From Conidiobolus incongruus B7586 (Eukaryota > Entomophthoromycota > Entomophthoromycetes > Entomophthorales > Conidiobolaceae), in contig JNEM01009870.1 of assembly GCA_000697335.1 (NCBI GenBank), positions 1 through 18,893 of the forward strand: 18,893 bases of DNA, given 5' to 3'. A program made the position numbers and the translations under genes. The notes under the pieces were generated by a model. The model saw nothing but the letters and a program-made list of their open reading frames with translations. It searched no databases and was not told the DNA's origin. Each line of letters begins with the position of its first letter. Positions within the stretch are counted from its first letter, which is position 1. Below, piece after piece: positions 8,469-18,893 of this stretch.

Positions 8469-11331
8469 TCAATCAAAATCAGCATTCAAATTGGGATGAA
8501 GTAATAACAAAGGATTCTCGGGAGTACCTTCCATCTCTTTCGTGGTACCGTCGTCGCGAGGCGTGCCCGAAATCTTTTGGCCATCCGTAATTTCGATGAG
8601 AGCAGAATCGCGATTCACGAGATGCTTGATAATGGTGCGGATCATCTTGTCGTGGTATTCGAGTTCATCCTCAGTGTCAAAGTCACCAACACCTTCTTCG
8701 AGGTACCAGCCGACGAGATCGTCACGGTGAATACCTGGATTGCCTGAGTTTTCTTCGGCTTGGATCTTGAGGATGATGAGGCGCTTGAGACGTTCAAATT
8801 GTTCACGGCTAATGCGGAGCTTATTGTCGGATGCTGTGGAAGTGACAGGTCCTTGCGACGTTGAGGATTTGGGATTGGCTTCTGTAGCGGTTTCGCCGTT
8901 GATAGCTTCGGCTTCGGCCTGGAGTTCGCTGAATTCTTCTTCAACGTGGATGATACTCTGTTTGAGGAGACGGAAAGCTTCCTCAACATGGGCAGTTTCA
9001 ATTGTGACTGAGCAGTGAGCTCTGGCGATGGCTTCAGATAAACGAATGAGAGATTCTAATTGACGTACTGTGATACGGTATGAATTCTTGCCAATGGCTT
9101 GAGTATCTTGCAATCTGAGGGTTTGGTAGCACTTGGCAAGTAAGGCTTTGGATTCAGGAGTGAGCTTAGGCTTGAAGATTTTAGCGAATCGAATAAATCT
9201 AAGAATTTGTTGAGGAGTCAATTCGGGAGTGACTTCAACAGCACCAGTTCTATGGAGATTGACAATATGAGAAGCAAGATTGGTATCTGTTAATTCGTTG
9301 GGTTCGTCTAATACAACGAAGAAAAGATCGAAACGGGACATAATAGCAGGGGTCATGGCAATGTTCTGTTTCAAGGTCAATTTGTTGTTGTAGCGACCAC
9401 CAATGGGATTAGCAGCTGCAAGAATGGAAGCACGAGCATTGAGCGTAGCATGGACACCAGCCTTGGCAATAGAAATAGTTTGTTGTTCCATAGCTTCGTG
9501 AATTGCAACTTGATCACTCAAGTCCATCTTGTCGAATTCGTCAATAGCACAGATACCATTATCAGCTAACATTAAAGCACCAGCCTCAATGGTAAAATCA
9601 CCACTTTCTTCATCCTTGACAACTGAAGCAGTCAAGCCAGCAGCACTGGAAGCTTTACCAGAAGTATAGACGGATCTGGGATAGAAACTGCAAACATATT
9701 TGAGGAACTGGGACTTGGAAGTACTAGGATCACCAACGATACAGACGTTGATATCACCTCTGAGCTTCATGCCCTCGGGAGTAACCTTGTGAACACCACC
9801 AAGCATCTGAAGTAAAATGCCCTTCTTAATTTCATCATGGCCAAATACTGTAGGAGCAATGGAGCGGTAAAGCTTTTGATAAAGAGTATCGGATGAAGAG
9901 AGTAATTCGCGTAATTCAGCAACTTCAGCTTCTGTCAAAGTGGACATATATTCTTTTTGTAATTGTTCATCAGTTTTATTGGCGGATTGTTCGTCGTCTC
10001 CAAGGAATCCAGCTTGATGCTATTGAACAATTAATAAAGTTATTCATAAATTTCTAAATATTATAAAGCTTACACTGGCATTGGAAGGTTGGACATGGCT
10101 AGCCAAGAAAGCTAACTTGTAGGTCAAATCACGAGCACCAAGAGATTTGAGACCGGTAACACCAGAAGTGGCCAAACCATCCTTAGCTCTGCCAGTACCA
10201 CCAATATCTCTCTGAGCAGTAACTTTAGTGCCTATTAATTTAAATGAATCAATGCAAAACTCTTAAAATAATCTTGAATAATAATTGCCTGGAGTCTTAA
10301 GCTGGCTGATATCTGGAACAACAATTAGACAACCAGTGAAAATAACTTTATCACCAGGTTTAGCCCTTTCGACCATTTCACCACGAATAACGACGTCGAA
10401 AGTGCGGGGCATGGAGCCAGAAGGAATTTCGTTGGAATTTTCTTGAATGCGAACTCTTTGCCAATCGACAAATTTACATTCAGAGTTGAGTAGGCGCCAC
10501 TCCAAACGATTCATACAATTGGGGTTGGGACAGTTAGTGGGCTCTGTGTATTTGAACTGTTGGTAGACACTACGTACCATGGAGTTACATAAGCCACAGG
10601 CGAATGTACCAGTAATCAATTCAGGACGTACTTCCGAAGTACGAGTGACAGTACCGGATACAGATAATAACTTACCAAGTTGGGAAGTTGTCAAATCACG
10701 AACTTTAGAAACTGGATCAATGCCGATGAAACTCAACAAAAGTTCACGTTGAATCTGCTGCCTTTGGACATTTCCATGGTCCATACATAAATAATTGGGG
10801 ATTTCGCGTAAACCAACAGCTTGAAGGGCATTTAATAAGAAAGATTCGTATCTAATAAAAATTAGTAAACTCGATTTAAATAATAGTAAAATAAAAGATA
10901 TATCACCTGTAAAAACTATTCATAATAGCGGTAGCTAATTCGCTATTAACGTTCATAATATGATTAAAATCGACATAAACGGTTAACTTTTGTGTAATGG
11001 CCAATTGACGAATTTGTTCAATATAATATAAAGTATCTCCATCTTGATAACTAGACTATAATTAATACTAAATTAAGCATAGAACCTAATAAACTTACTT
11101 TTCTAAAAATCTTTTGAATTGTTCTTCAACAATCATACCGTTCTGATCAATCACTTTTGGAATGGAAGGTCCCATTAACTGAGGGCGTAGAGGTCTTTCC
11201 GGTTTACGGTTTCCGAACTGGTCTACCTCATTAATATCGATTTGGGACTGACTCGGTACAGCAATTGGTGTAAAGATCTGACCTCCAGTGGGATATGGTG
11301 TAGCAAATGAAGAATTGAAAGGTTCTGACAT
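8469..11331 (-). CDS. MCM6: Replicative helicase subunit MCM6
   Basis: Exons (complement) 11099-11331, 10907-11050, 10289-10851, 10074-10231 and 8469-10019 give 882 aa. Introns are 48, 55, 57 and 54 nt; the third uses a GC donor. Mcm6 is one of six AAA+ subunits of the Mcm2-7 ring, loaded at origins as the core of the CMG helicase. The zinc-binding cysteines are C211, C214, C233 and C238. Walker A GDPSTSKS lies at 462-469, Walker B IDEF with D526/E527, and the arginine finger SRFD has R595. It is MCM6 rather than another MCM because of [31 protein letters not shown] and the C-terminal winged-helix block LVGWYLEEG. It is slightly longer than human MCM6 (821 aa), with an unconserved N-terminal ~75 residues and a Ser/Thr-rich linker near 745-765. 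The ATG at 11331 has A at -3. Confidence 0.97.
10232..10288 (-). other. GC-AG intron of MCM6 (intron 3)
   Basis: The splice joins exon ...CCAG to GCACTAAAG. The only donor that keeps the conserved VVPD-x-SQL-x-TPG block and restores frame is GCAATT at 10288-10283, paired with acceptor AATAG. No GT occurs between the conserved TPG codons and the following in-frame stop. It is 57 nt long, the longest intron in the window. Confidence 0.85.
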
Positions 11332-12531
11332 TTTGAATACTTCCTAACAACTCAAACTTTTAGCTTTTTATAATATATTTTAAAATCTTTAATTATATAA
11401 TTGAATTGTTAATTCCAAGTATTAAACTTATTAATTATTGATCTTTGTTAAGAATTTATTTTTGAATTGTTTATAACCTTTAGAATACTTTTCATCACAT
11501 TTATACAATTTTTCCCAATTCTGGCGATAGCCAATCATAATGAAGGACTCTGAAAATTTGTTTTTGGCGATTGACCAATTAAGTTTTTAGTATTATTTGA
11601 TTGGACTATTAGGAATTAGAAGTGGTGAGTTTTTCGCGAATGATTGGTTTATTGTTTTCATATAGGGAGTTGTCCAATTGAAATGATTCAAGTTAACTTA
11701 CAAATTTTTATGAGTCTGTTAAATGAGAATTCGAGTAAAAAACATAAAATAACATTCAATTAGCTTTATTTAGAAATAAATTATGGTATATCATATTAAA
11801 TATTATCTTAGATTTCCATATTTATTGTAAAATTTTATTTAATCGTTAAATATCTCAAATGATTAATTTTTATAACAGATTATTCATATGGAATGGTAAT
11901 TATTCAATATCTTTGAAAAATATTTCAAAAATGTAATCAATTAAATAACATCACTATAAATACTAATTTAATAATATTAATTGTATTTGATAAGTATAAT
12001 GTTGCCTTGATTTTAGAATTCATCGTTAATATTTTATATTTTGATAAGTTAGATAGGTGAATAAAATAATGAAAGATTAATACTTTGAGGTGTGAAAATG
12101 GTATATATTAATGAAAATATTTTGAGAATGGACATGAATTAATATATTTCAATAACCAAATATAAAATATTCAAAATACGGTTAATATTTTTTAAACATG
12201 TCATATTATATAATTTGATAACTGGATATTTTTTTGATTTTTGTTAAAAAATTTGTATTTCAATTTTTATTACTATCGCTACTCTGAATAAATAGTTGAA
12301 ATAAATTTTATTAATTTCAAAATTGATATCATTATAATAGTTTTATTAAATAGTCATTTATAAAATTGAATATTATTAATGATTTGGAACGATATTGATA
12401 AACTGATTTATTAAAGTATCTGTTTTAGTATAAATTCGAAAATAGAAAGATAATGGTATTCGAAATATTAATAAAAAAATAAGTTGAAAAAGAAAATTAA
12501 ATTTAATATAGAAAAAGATAATTTGAATAGC
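11332..12531. other. MCM6 upstream region and intergenic DNA
   Basis: The first ~350 bp upstream of MCM6 are richer in G+C motifs and hold the CCAAT/E2F-like cluster listed separately. From about 11,700 to the tRNA-Asn trailer the DNA is AT-rich, with no exon, RNA gene or transposon remnant recognised. Confidence 0.5.
11515..11678 (-). promoter_or_regulatory. Clustered CCAAT and E2F/SBF-like motifs upstream of MCM6
   Basis: Six CCAAT pentamers fall within 164 bp. On the + strand they read CCAAT at 11515, 11531, 11575 and 11674 and ATTGG at 11600 and 11643. Interleaved are CTGGCGAT (11521), TTTTTGGCGA (11561-11570) and TTTTTCGCGAA (11630-11640). The last contains CGCGAAA on the complement, an exact match to the SBF/SCB consensus CRCGAAA, and also resembles E2F sites. 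The cluster lies about 180-350 bp upstream of the MCM6 start codon. CCAAT boxes are bound by the HAP/NF-Y complex, and MCM genes are known G1/S targets. Function here is inferred only from motif density and position. Confidence 0.55.
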
Positions 12532-12535
12532 AAAA
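12532..12535 (-). terminator. RNA polymerase III T-run after tRNA-Asn
   Basis: TTTT on the complement strand starts 5 nt after the tRNA-Asn discriminator base. A five-T run (12512-12516) lies further downstream as backup. Confidence 0.6.
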
Positions 12536-12539
12536 CATG

Positions 12540-12613
12540 CGCTCCCAGGTGGGCTTGAACCACCAACCTCCCGATTAACAGTCGGACGCGCTAGCCAATT
12601 GCGCCATGGAAGC
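12540..12613 (-). tRNA. tRNA-Asn, anticodon GTT
   Basis: Complete 74-nt cloverleaf on the complement, without an intron. The acceptor GCTTCCA pairs with TGGGAGC with one wobble. The D arm is GCGC...GCGC. The anticodon stem TCCGA/TCGGG holds loop CTGTTAA, with anticodon GTT complementary to 12577-12579. The T arm is GGTGG/CCACC around TTCAAGC, and the discriminator is G. The A and B boxes are intact. Confidence 0.97.
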
Positions 12614-13685
12614 TCTTTTGGGTTCGTATCAATTTAAATTTAAATTAATTAAATGGTAAAATCTTTTTCATTATCTTTCAATTTTTCATTAAAATTTTTT
12701 CCATTTTCATCAATTATTTCTAATTCAATTATGCAACCTATCCCTTTTAGTATTTGATATCTTTTCTAGTATCTTGATATTTTATGATTACTATCAATTT
12801 GTTTATAATCATTATTCATTTACCCTATTATTACTACTTTATTAATAATTAGAAATCGTATTTTCAAAATTCAATATATATTTTGATGAGAATTGAATAC
12901 ATTGAAATAGATTTATATAATCTTATATCTATTATTTAAAATTAATTAAAAGTTAAATTCAATACAATTATTCGATCATAAAATTTTATGATATGAATTA
13001 ATATAAGTTATAAAAATAGCTTTAATTTATTCAATAACAATATTTGATAAAATGAATTCTATATATTACTTAGATTTATATCTAATATCTCTAATTAATA
13101 TAATGAATAATTTAACTGGATCACATAAACAAATTTATAAATTAAAATATGAAATTAAAATATCGATATTAATAAAGAATAATATTTGAAATATTGAAAT
13201 AAATTATAAATATTAAAATTATTTTAGAAATAAATTTATCTATAAACCCTATATAGCATACTATTATAATCATTTTTAATTAAATATTTAACAACATATA
13301 TTTTTTTTACCAAATGTTTGGAATTTAAAATTTTTTTAGTAAAATGAATTGAAATCGAATGTTTAAATGAATATAAATATGGATAGTATCAAAAGTATAG
13401 TATATAACTATGAATTTGGCTGTAATTATTGTCGTATCAAATATATTAATGATTTTTATTTTATTGATTTTAAATCATATCATTATATTTAATATTCCAA
13501 AGTAAATCAATAAATGAAATATTTGAAGTCAAAATAAAATATAATCCCATAATCTAAGTTAAGTGCCAGATAATTTTTAGTTTTTTTCTAAAATGCAATT
13601 TTTTGGCCTCTCTTTTAGGTGTCAAATAAGCATCTCGGACTTCAATTTAATTGTCCTTTAATACACTTATAAGCAATTAATCAAT
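12614..13685. other. Divergent upstream region of tRNA-Asn and eS17
   Basis: About 1.07 kb between two divergently transcribed genes, mostly AT-rich with no exon recognised. The last 120 bp before the eS17 start carry T-rich and CT-rich tracts (around 13580-13619), typical of strong fungal promoters. A CTCTTTTAG string at about 13610-13618 could be a 5'UTR intron acceptor, but no matching donor is convincing. Confidence 0.45.
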
Positions 13686-14123
13686 ATGGGTCGTGTTAGA
13701 ACTAAGACTGTTAAGAAGGCTTCCCGCGTCTTGATCGAAAAATACTATCCTCGCTTGACTTTGGACTTCCACACCAACAAGAGAATCGCTGATGAAGTCG
13801 CTCAAATCCCCTCCAAGCGTCTTCGTAACAAGATCGCCGGTTTCACCACCCACTTGATGAAGCGTATTCAACGTGGTCCCGTCCGCGGTATTTCCTTCAA
13901 ACTTCAAGAAGAAGAGCGTGAACGTAAGGATAACTACGTTCCCGAAGTTTCCGCTTTGGCTCTCTCCACCATCGAAGTTGACTCCGATACCAAGGAACTT
14001 CTCAAGTCTTTGAACTTTGAAAACATTCCCGGAGTCCAAGAAGTTTCCGGCGCTTCCTTCCACGGTGTTGTCGGCGGTAGCCGCGGTCCCCGTCGCGACC
14101 AACGTCGTCCTCGTCGTCAATAA
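13686..14123 (+). CDS. RPS17: 40S ribosomal protein eS17
   Basis: Single uninterrupted reading frame of 145 aa for a structural protein of the small ribosomal subunit head. The N terminus [20 protein letters not shown] and the blocks [20 protein letters not shown] and [19 protein letters not shown] are near-identical to yeast and other eukaryotic eS17. The central [11 protein letters not shown] block also fits. The C terminus is a short Arg/Gly/Pro-rich tail, variable in the family. Codon use differs sharply from neighbouring genes, with many C-ending codons (TTC, ACC, GTC, CGT/CGC, AAG), as expected for a highly expressed gene in an AT-rich genome. It is the only protein gene here without an intron in its coding part. 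It lies divergent to tRNA-Asn. Confidence 0.98.
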   Translation: MGRVRTKTVKKASRVLIEKYYPRLTLDFHTNKRIADEVAQIPSKRLRNKIAGFTTHLMKRIQRGPVRGISFKLQEEERERKDNYVPEVSALALSTIEVDSDTKELLKSLNFENIPGVQEVSGASFHGVVGGSRGPRRDQRRPRRQ

Positions 14124-15120
14124 ATTCTACCCAAGGTGACAAAAGCTCATCTAGAGTGAATTAAACCGTGTTGTATGTACCCTAACAGAAGCACTCTCCA
14201 ACTCAGTATTATAAACCTCTTCATATATACTTTAGATCTAAAATTATGAGTTTTTCCAATTACTCATAGAGTCCCCAACTAAAGTGTCAAACAAACCAAA
14301 AAACTCAAAAAAACTATCAGTGTTCAAAGTTAGTTATTTATTGTATAAATTTAAATCTAACTATTTTCAATTTTTAGATTTTTAATAAGGCTGACTTTTA
14401 TTTCAATTATAATACACTATCACTTCTTCAAGATCCTCATTACAAACTTTGTTGGTCCTTCACTTTTTCAACTTGTTTTAAGGATTGATCAATTGAAATT
14501 TCGATCGGAATTTAATTTTAGAACTGAATTTCACTCAAACTTCCTTTTGTACTCTTTATTCAAATGATCATTTGTTTACAATTTGATTTTGAATACTTTG
14601 GGCGTAAGAGTTATGAAATCTATTTTATTTACGTTTTGGATCTCTTCAGTCATTTCATACTTAATTGGTTATTTTGAGTATTTTTCAACATCGTATTCTA
14701 TTTTCATCTCGAGCTGATTTCTTTTATATAATTCATTTGCATTGATTATATTCTAAATTTTTCTCAAATTTTAATAGTTACTTACTAACCTTTATTATAG
14801 CTTTATAATCCGATCTTGTCTATTACAATAGATCCTCTTACTAAGTTGATTTCGTTTAATATTATATTATTTAATAAACTGGTTATACAACATTAAAATA
14901 TTTGATATATATAATTTTATTTAATTTTTTATATTCTCATCATATTTTTATGTTTACTTTTTGTAGAGTTTTAAAATATTAACTATTCATGGTTCGATAA
15001 ATGATCTTTGTATAGTGCACCTAATAAACACCATCTTTAACAAGTAATAATTTAAATTATTTGTAAATGAGATTATATTTGAAAATAAATATCAATGATT
15101 ATATTTTTTTTATTTACAAT
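14124..15120. other. 3' flanks of eS17 and TYW3
   Basis: About 1 kb between convergent genes. The first ~600 bp are less AT-rich than other intergenic DNA here and probably include the eS17 3'UTR. A 7-bp stem (TATGAGT 14245-14251 with ACTCATA 14262-14268) is visible but of unknown meaning. No supported exon or RNA gene was found. Confidence 0.45.
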
Positions 15121-16119
15121 TTAATTATCTAAAATATTTTCTATAATTTTATCGTTGGTATTTTCATCATCAGAAGCGACAGAAGCTTCCTGTAATTTCC
15201 TTTCCTTCTCAGCTTGTTTAAGTTGCTGCAATTTTAAGCCTTCCATCCTCTTCCTCAATCTTCGATCCTCTTTACTTTCTATAGGGTTTTCCTTAGCCTT
15301 CTCATCTTCTTCCTTGAAAGTTTGAATCAATTTCTGTCTCAATCGCTCCATCCTCGAGAAATTGTTATCGAATCGGGAATTAGCCAAGTCCAACAGCTTC
15401 ACTAAATAGTCCACCTCCACTAGCAATTGAACGTAGGGCTCGTCGCAATCTTCATGATAGATCCCGATAGGGACGTCCAATTTGATGGAACTGCGAATTC
15501 CTACCATATATCTGAATTTTTTGCCGATAACCATACCGGAATTGCGGTATCCCAATTGAATAGCTAAGCCTACAAGTTGTCGGGCGCGATCCAGAGTACG
15601 ACATTGAGTATGTAAAACCTACATTTAATAATTAAACAAAAATAATGAAAGGTATAGAAAAAAAATTACCATTGGTTCAAAATCCAACCAAATTAACCTG
15701 CTCGTACCAAACGTGCTCTTACTCTTAGACTCTCCTAACAATTTCACTGGCAAATTGCCAAATAAAAATGGAATGGGGTTGAAGTTGTCTTGAGATAATA
15801 ATTTGGAATCAATGGGGTCGTGAGTCACATAAAACCAGTGACCTCCTCCCTTCATTAGCGCAGCATCGCCCTCACCCTCCCCATCATCATTATCTTCGTC
15901 AGTCTCGTCGACCTGGCTCGCTTCAGGCTGACAATATACGGCAACCCTCCCTGAGCAAGAACTTGTTGTGACGAAGTCCCTGTGTTCGTTCAATACCTTC
16001 ATCAAGGGTTTAATAGGTTCGTCGACACTTCCTTTAGGTGACAAGTCAGTTAATTCTGGAATTTCCAAATCGTGCAAAATTTTAGATTTCCTTAAGTCGA
16101 ATAATTCTTGCTTTGACAT
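15121..16119 (-). CDS. TYW3: tRNA wybutosine-synthesizing protein 3 (TYW3)
   Basis: Exons (complement) 15670-16119 and 15121-15618, split by a 51-nt GTAATT...TAG intron in phase 0, give 315 aa. Tyw3 acts in wybutosine synthesis at G37 of tRNA-Phe, performing the N4-methylation that converts yW-86 to yW-72. Diagnostic motifs are VTTSSCSGRV (SSCSGR at 53-58), GGGHWFYVTH (91-100), LIWLDFEP just before the splice and VLHTQCRTLDRA just after it, then LGYRNSGMVIGKK. An acidic insertion (D/E/G-rich, about 71-85) lies between the first two motifs. The C terminus after about residue 240 is a long Lys/Glu/Arg-rich probable coiled coil, making the protein longer than human TYW3 (259 aa) and yeast Tyw3 (273 aa). 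It lies 206 bp downstream of PRPF4 in the same orientation. Confidence 0.94.
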
Positions 16120-16325
16120 GTTTTTTTTTAGTTTTTTTGAATATAGTTTTTGTTGAGTGAGTCAATATGATCAAATTATTAAGGTTTATTAGGTTATTTA
16201 AAATTATTATGGGATTAGAAAAACGAAAAACAATTTTTTATTAAATTCAAAATTTGATATTATTATAGAATAATTTATTTAAAAAAGTAATATAAATAAT
16301 AATAGTGATTAGTAAATAATGTATT

Positions 16326-18199
16326 TCAATAAGCTAAATTTTCGTTAGCCCATAACTTAAAGGTACGATCATAACCTGAAGTAACCCAGAATTTGTTATC
16401 TAAATCAAATCAATTAATATTAAATATAGTGTAACATAATAATAAAAATTACCTCTGGAAATATCCAACCCCATTACTTTACCCTCGTGAGCATTGATCG
16501 ATTTCAAGAGTTTGAAGTCGGACGATGACCACGCTTTGACCGTACCATCGAAACTGGCACTCATGAGGTAACCTCCTGTAATGTCGAGGGTGGTGTCGAA
16601 CATTTCACTGCTAAGAATTTGAGAGCCTTGGAAGTACTTGAGATCGGAAATAAGATTGATGTGCGCTGGGATCGTGTAGATTGTCTTCATTTGGCGTAAG
16701 TCGTAGATTTTGATGGTATTGTCTGCTGAACCGGTTGCTAGGTGGTATCTAAATAATTGGTTAGTCTGTTGATTATGTAGAATATGGCTAATATTACCCA
16801 TTAGGAGAGAAATCACAAGCTAAAAGATCTTTGACGTGATCGGTTAAGTCCATGATAGATCGACCAGTTCTCAAATCCCAAACTCTTCCTACGCAATCCA
16901 AACCACTAAATTGCATTAATTAATACAAATTTCTATTTATATATGTGAGTGTATTACCCTGTAGCTATGAGAGAACCATCAGGATGAAAACTCATAGTAT
17001 ATACTTCTTTTTGGTGGCCGTCTTGAAGCAATAATTCTTCAGTAGTCTCTAAATCCCAGAGGCGCCATGTAGCATCGAAGCTAAAAATTAAATTAGAAAA
17101 ATAACAGTAAATTTGTATTGAATATACCTTGTACTAGCTAGCCACTTGCCATGGGGATGAAATTCTACTTTACTCACGCGGCTGGCATGACCTTGCAAGC
17201 ATTCCAGAGGTGTATCTTTCTCCAAATTCCAGAGTAAAATCTTATTGTCGCTGCCACCCGATGCGATATTCACAGCACTCTCACTCAGATCAATGGTGCT
17301 CTGAGGATGAAAGCTGATACCAGACACACGATCGGTATGACCTCTCAGAGTACGCACTTCGGTACAGCTGGGTACTTGCCAAAGTTTGATTAATCCTGAC
17401 ATACTGCCATTGCAAATAAATTTAGAGTTTGGCGAAAATTTCACGCACGTTAGAGGTCGATTATCACCGACTTGACTTCCGAAAATATTCCAATTGTTCA
17501 AACTCTTGTAAAAATTATTTTGCAATTCTCTCAATTTGGCTAGTGGCTTCTCGTAATCCTGATTAGCTAATTCGATTCTGCGCTTGGCTCGATTAAGTGA
17601 ATAAATTGCAATTTGCTGGCGCGCTTCCCTCAACGACTCCGATCCCAACGTGAAAAATTCCTCGTCTGATTCGGACTCCGACTCCGATTTTACAGACCCG
17701 GGTTGCGTGCCAGTCGTCGACCTCACAAATTCTGGAGCGTTGGGATCCATCTTACTTAACAGATATCTCAAACGGTCACGACGTTCTCCCGGCCCTTCCC
17801 CGAATAAACAAATGGGCTCTCCAAGTTCTCTGAGACGTGCTTTAACGCGATTGTCGTCAGTAGGTACAGCCAAATTACGAGCTCGATTCCTCCTCTCGAA
17901 TTCTGCCAATATTGCGGACTGTTCTTCGGAGGTTTTGATAAGAGAATCGGTAGCCAAGTCGTCTAAATACAAAATCATTAAAAACTATATGATTAATATG
18001 AATCATCCAACTATATACCTATTTCAATTCCGTTATCCTCCTCTTCCATATCGTCACTATCTTCGTCGCTCTGGTTGGTACTCTGACGTTTTCTCTTATT
18101 AGCATTGACATCTCTATTGAGAGTAGTTTGACTAAATTCCAAACTGCCAAAGTGCACTCTACCGCCGCTATTGGACTTTGCAGGTTTGTTATCTGACAT
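16326..18199 (-). CDS. PRPF4: U4/U6 snRNP protein PRPF4 (Prp4), WD40 repeats
   Basis: Exons (complement) 18019-18199, 17128-17962, 16958-17080, 16798-16905, 16453-16748 and 16326-16399 give 538 aa ending in TGA; introns are 56, 47, 52, 49 and 53 nt. Prp4 is a core protein of the U4/U6 di-snRNP and U4/U6.U5 tri-snRNP, binding Prp3. The N terminus carries [11 protein letters not shown] followed by a Lys/Arg and an acidic stretch. The Prp4-type SFM domain (84-130) has [20 protein letters not shown] and [16 protein letters not shown] Ser/Glu run (about 152-160) precedes a helical region and seven WD40 repeats from about residue 226 to the end. Repeat motifs include [43 protein letters not shown] and FKLWANE. 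Length is close to human PRPF4 (522 aa). The conserved blocks are restored only by these splices. Confidence 0.96.
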
Positions 18200-18893
18200 T
18201 TTTTATTGATTTATTATTTAGTGTTGCTTTGAGATTGATACATTCCATATGGATTATTTAAGCATTTGAATGTAATAAGAATTATTGTGGGATATTTTTG
18301 CTTTGGATATTTTTTAATCAAGCTGAATTATATTAATTCTCAATATTTTAAATAATATTTACTCTATTTATTTAATAATTTTGATTTTATAAATAATATA
18401 TATATGAAAAACTAATCATTACACCTACAGCATTTTCATTACAAATTACTATAATATTCAAACAATAGTTATCAACCTATAATTAAATTATCATTTATCA
18501 ACACTAGGATTAATATATTACTGTGTATTTTAAATAATAGGAATTTTTTGCAATTAAAAATAAATAAACATTTTGAAATATAATATATAAAAATAATAAT
18601 ATAATATAGATTTTATAGTTTCTTTTATTATTAATAACTTTTTATTATACTTTTAATAAACTTTTAATATTTAAAATATAGTTTTTTATTAAGGATTAAA
18701 ATTTGATATTTTATAAATTAATTAAATTTTTTTGCAAAAATTTTTTTCTTATAAAATGATTTTTTAATTGCTTAAAGTAATTATAATTATATAAGTTATA
18801 ATCTAAAGAATATATTAGATGTGGTAGTTATTTCTAGTTATTTTTAATTAGAAAATTTTTACAATATTAAATTTAAATATTTATAATTATTAT
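18200..18893. other. Upstream region of PRPF4, AT-rich
   Basis: AT-rich DNA to the window edge. The first ~100 bp form the PRPF4 5' flank, with the ATG preceded by an A-rich tract. No exon, RNA gene or repeat with recognisable ends was seen. Confidence 0.5.

Noticed and set aside
8542-9018. Open frames overlapping the MCM6 3' exon on both strands
   Set aside because: They are shadows of the conserved MCM6 frame, with no domain or start context of their own.
8469-11331. Assignment of the helicase gene to MCM5
   Set aside because: The 882-aa length, the zinc-region wording and the C-terminal LVGWYLEEG and [16 protein letters not shown] blocks match MCM6.
13560-13685. An intron in the eS17 5'UTR
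   Set aside because: A plausible CTCTTTTAG acceptor exists, but no donor of the local type at a 47-57 nt distance is convincing.
13677-14120. 147-codon open frame antisense to eS17
   Set aside because: It arises from the strong codon bias of eS17 on the opposite strand and resembles no known protein.
14410-14725. Possible minus-strand protein relic of about 100 codons
   Set aside because: Five internal stops in about 100 codons is near chance in AT-rich DNA, and no family block was recognised.

Overview
The window looks like nuclear DNA of an aerobic, very AT-rich fungus. Intergenic DNA is roughly four-fifths A+T by eye. Coding regions are interrupted by 14 very short introns of 47-57 nt. 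The fungal reading rests on a Duo1-like subunit of the DASH/Dam1 kinetochore complex and on an eS17 very close to fungal orthologues. DASH subunits are not strictly limited to fungi, so the lineage is left open; the genome could be early-diverging, possibly insect-associated. Tryptophan is TGG and stops are TAA or TGA, so the code is standard.

Layout. A tRNA-Cys(GCA) (636-707) lies in AT-rich DNA. DUO1-like (+, 3 exons, 1547-2154) converges with COX15, heme A synthase (-, 3 exons, 2462-3832). A gene-poor stretch of about 4.6 kb follows (3890-8468). Then come MCM6 (-, 5 exons, 8469-11331), its upstream region with clustered CCAAT and E2F/SBF-like motifs, tRNA-Asn(GTT) (-, 12540-12613), ribosomal protein eS17 (+, intronless, 13686-14123), TYW3 (-, 2 exons, 15121-16119) and the U4/U6 snRNP WD40 protein PRPF4/Prp4 (-, 6 exons, 16326-18199). 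All intron-containing models were joined by hand from splice sites; phases close at every junction.

The 4.6-kb stretch is not empty. It holds three degraded genes: a mariner (DD34D) transposase relic (about 5630-6329, +), a decayed EBP-type sterol delta8-delta7 isomerase gene (6433-7148, -) with six in-frame stops, a frameshift, a lost splice donor and a lost catalytic His, and a 73-nt tRNA-Phe-derived relic (8015-8087, +).

The living genes are housekeeping: chromosome segregation (DUO1), respiration (COX15), replication licensing (MCM6), translation (eS17, tRNAs), tRNA modification (TYW3) and splicing (PRPF4). They do not form a functional cluster. I see no CRISPR array, biosynthetic cluster or wholly new system. 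The most notable content is the hidden EBP pseudogene and its decayed neighbours.
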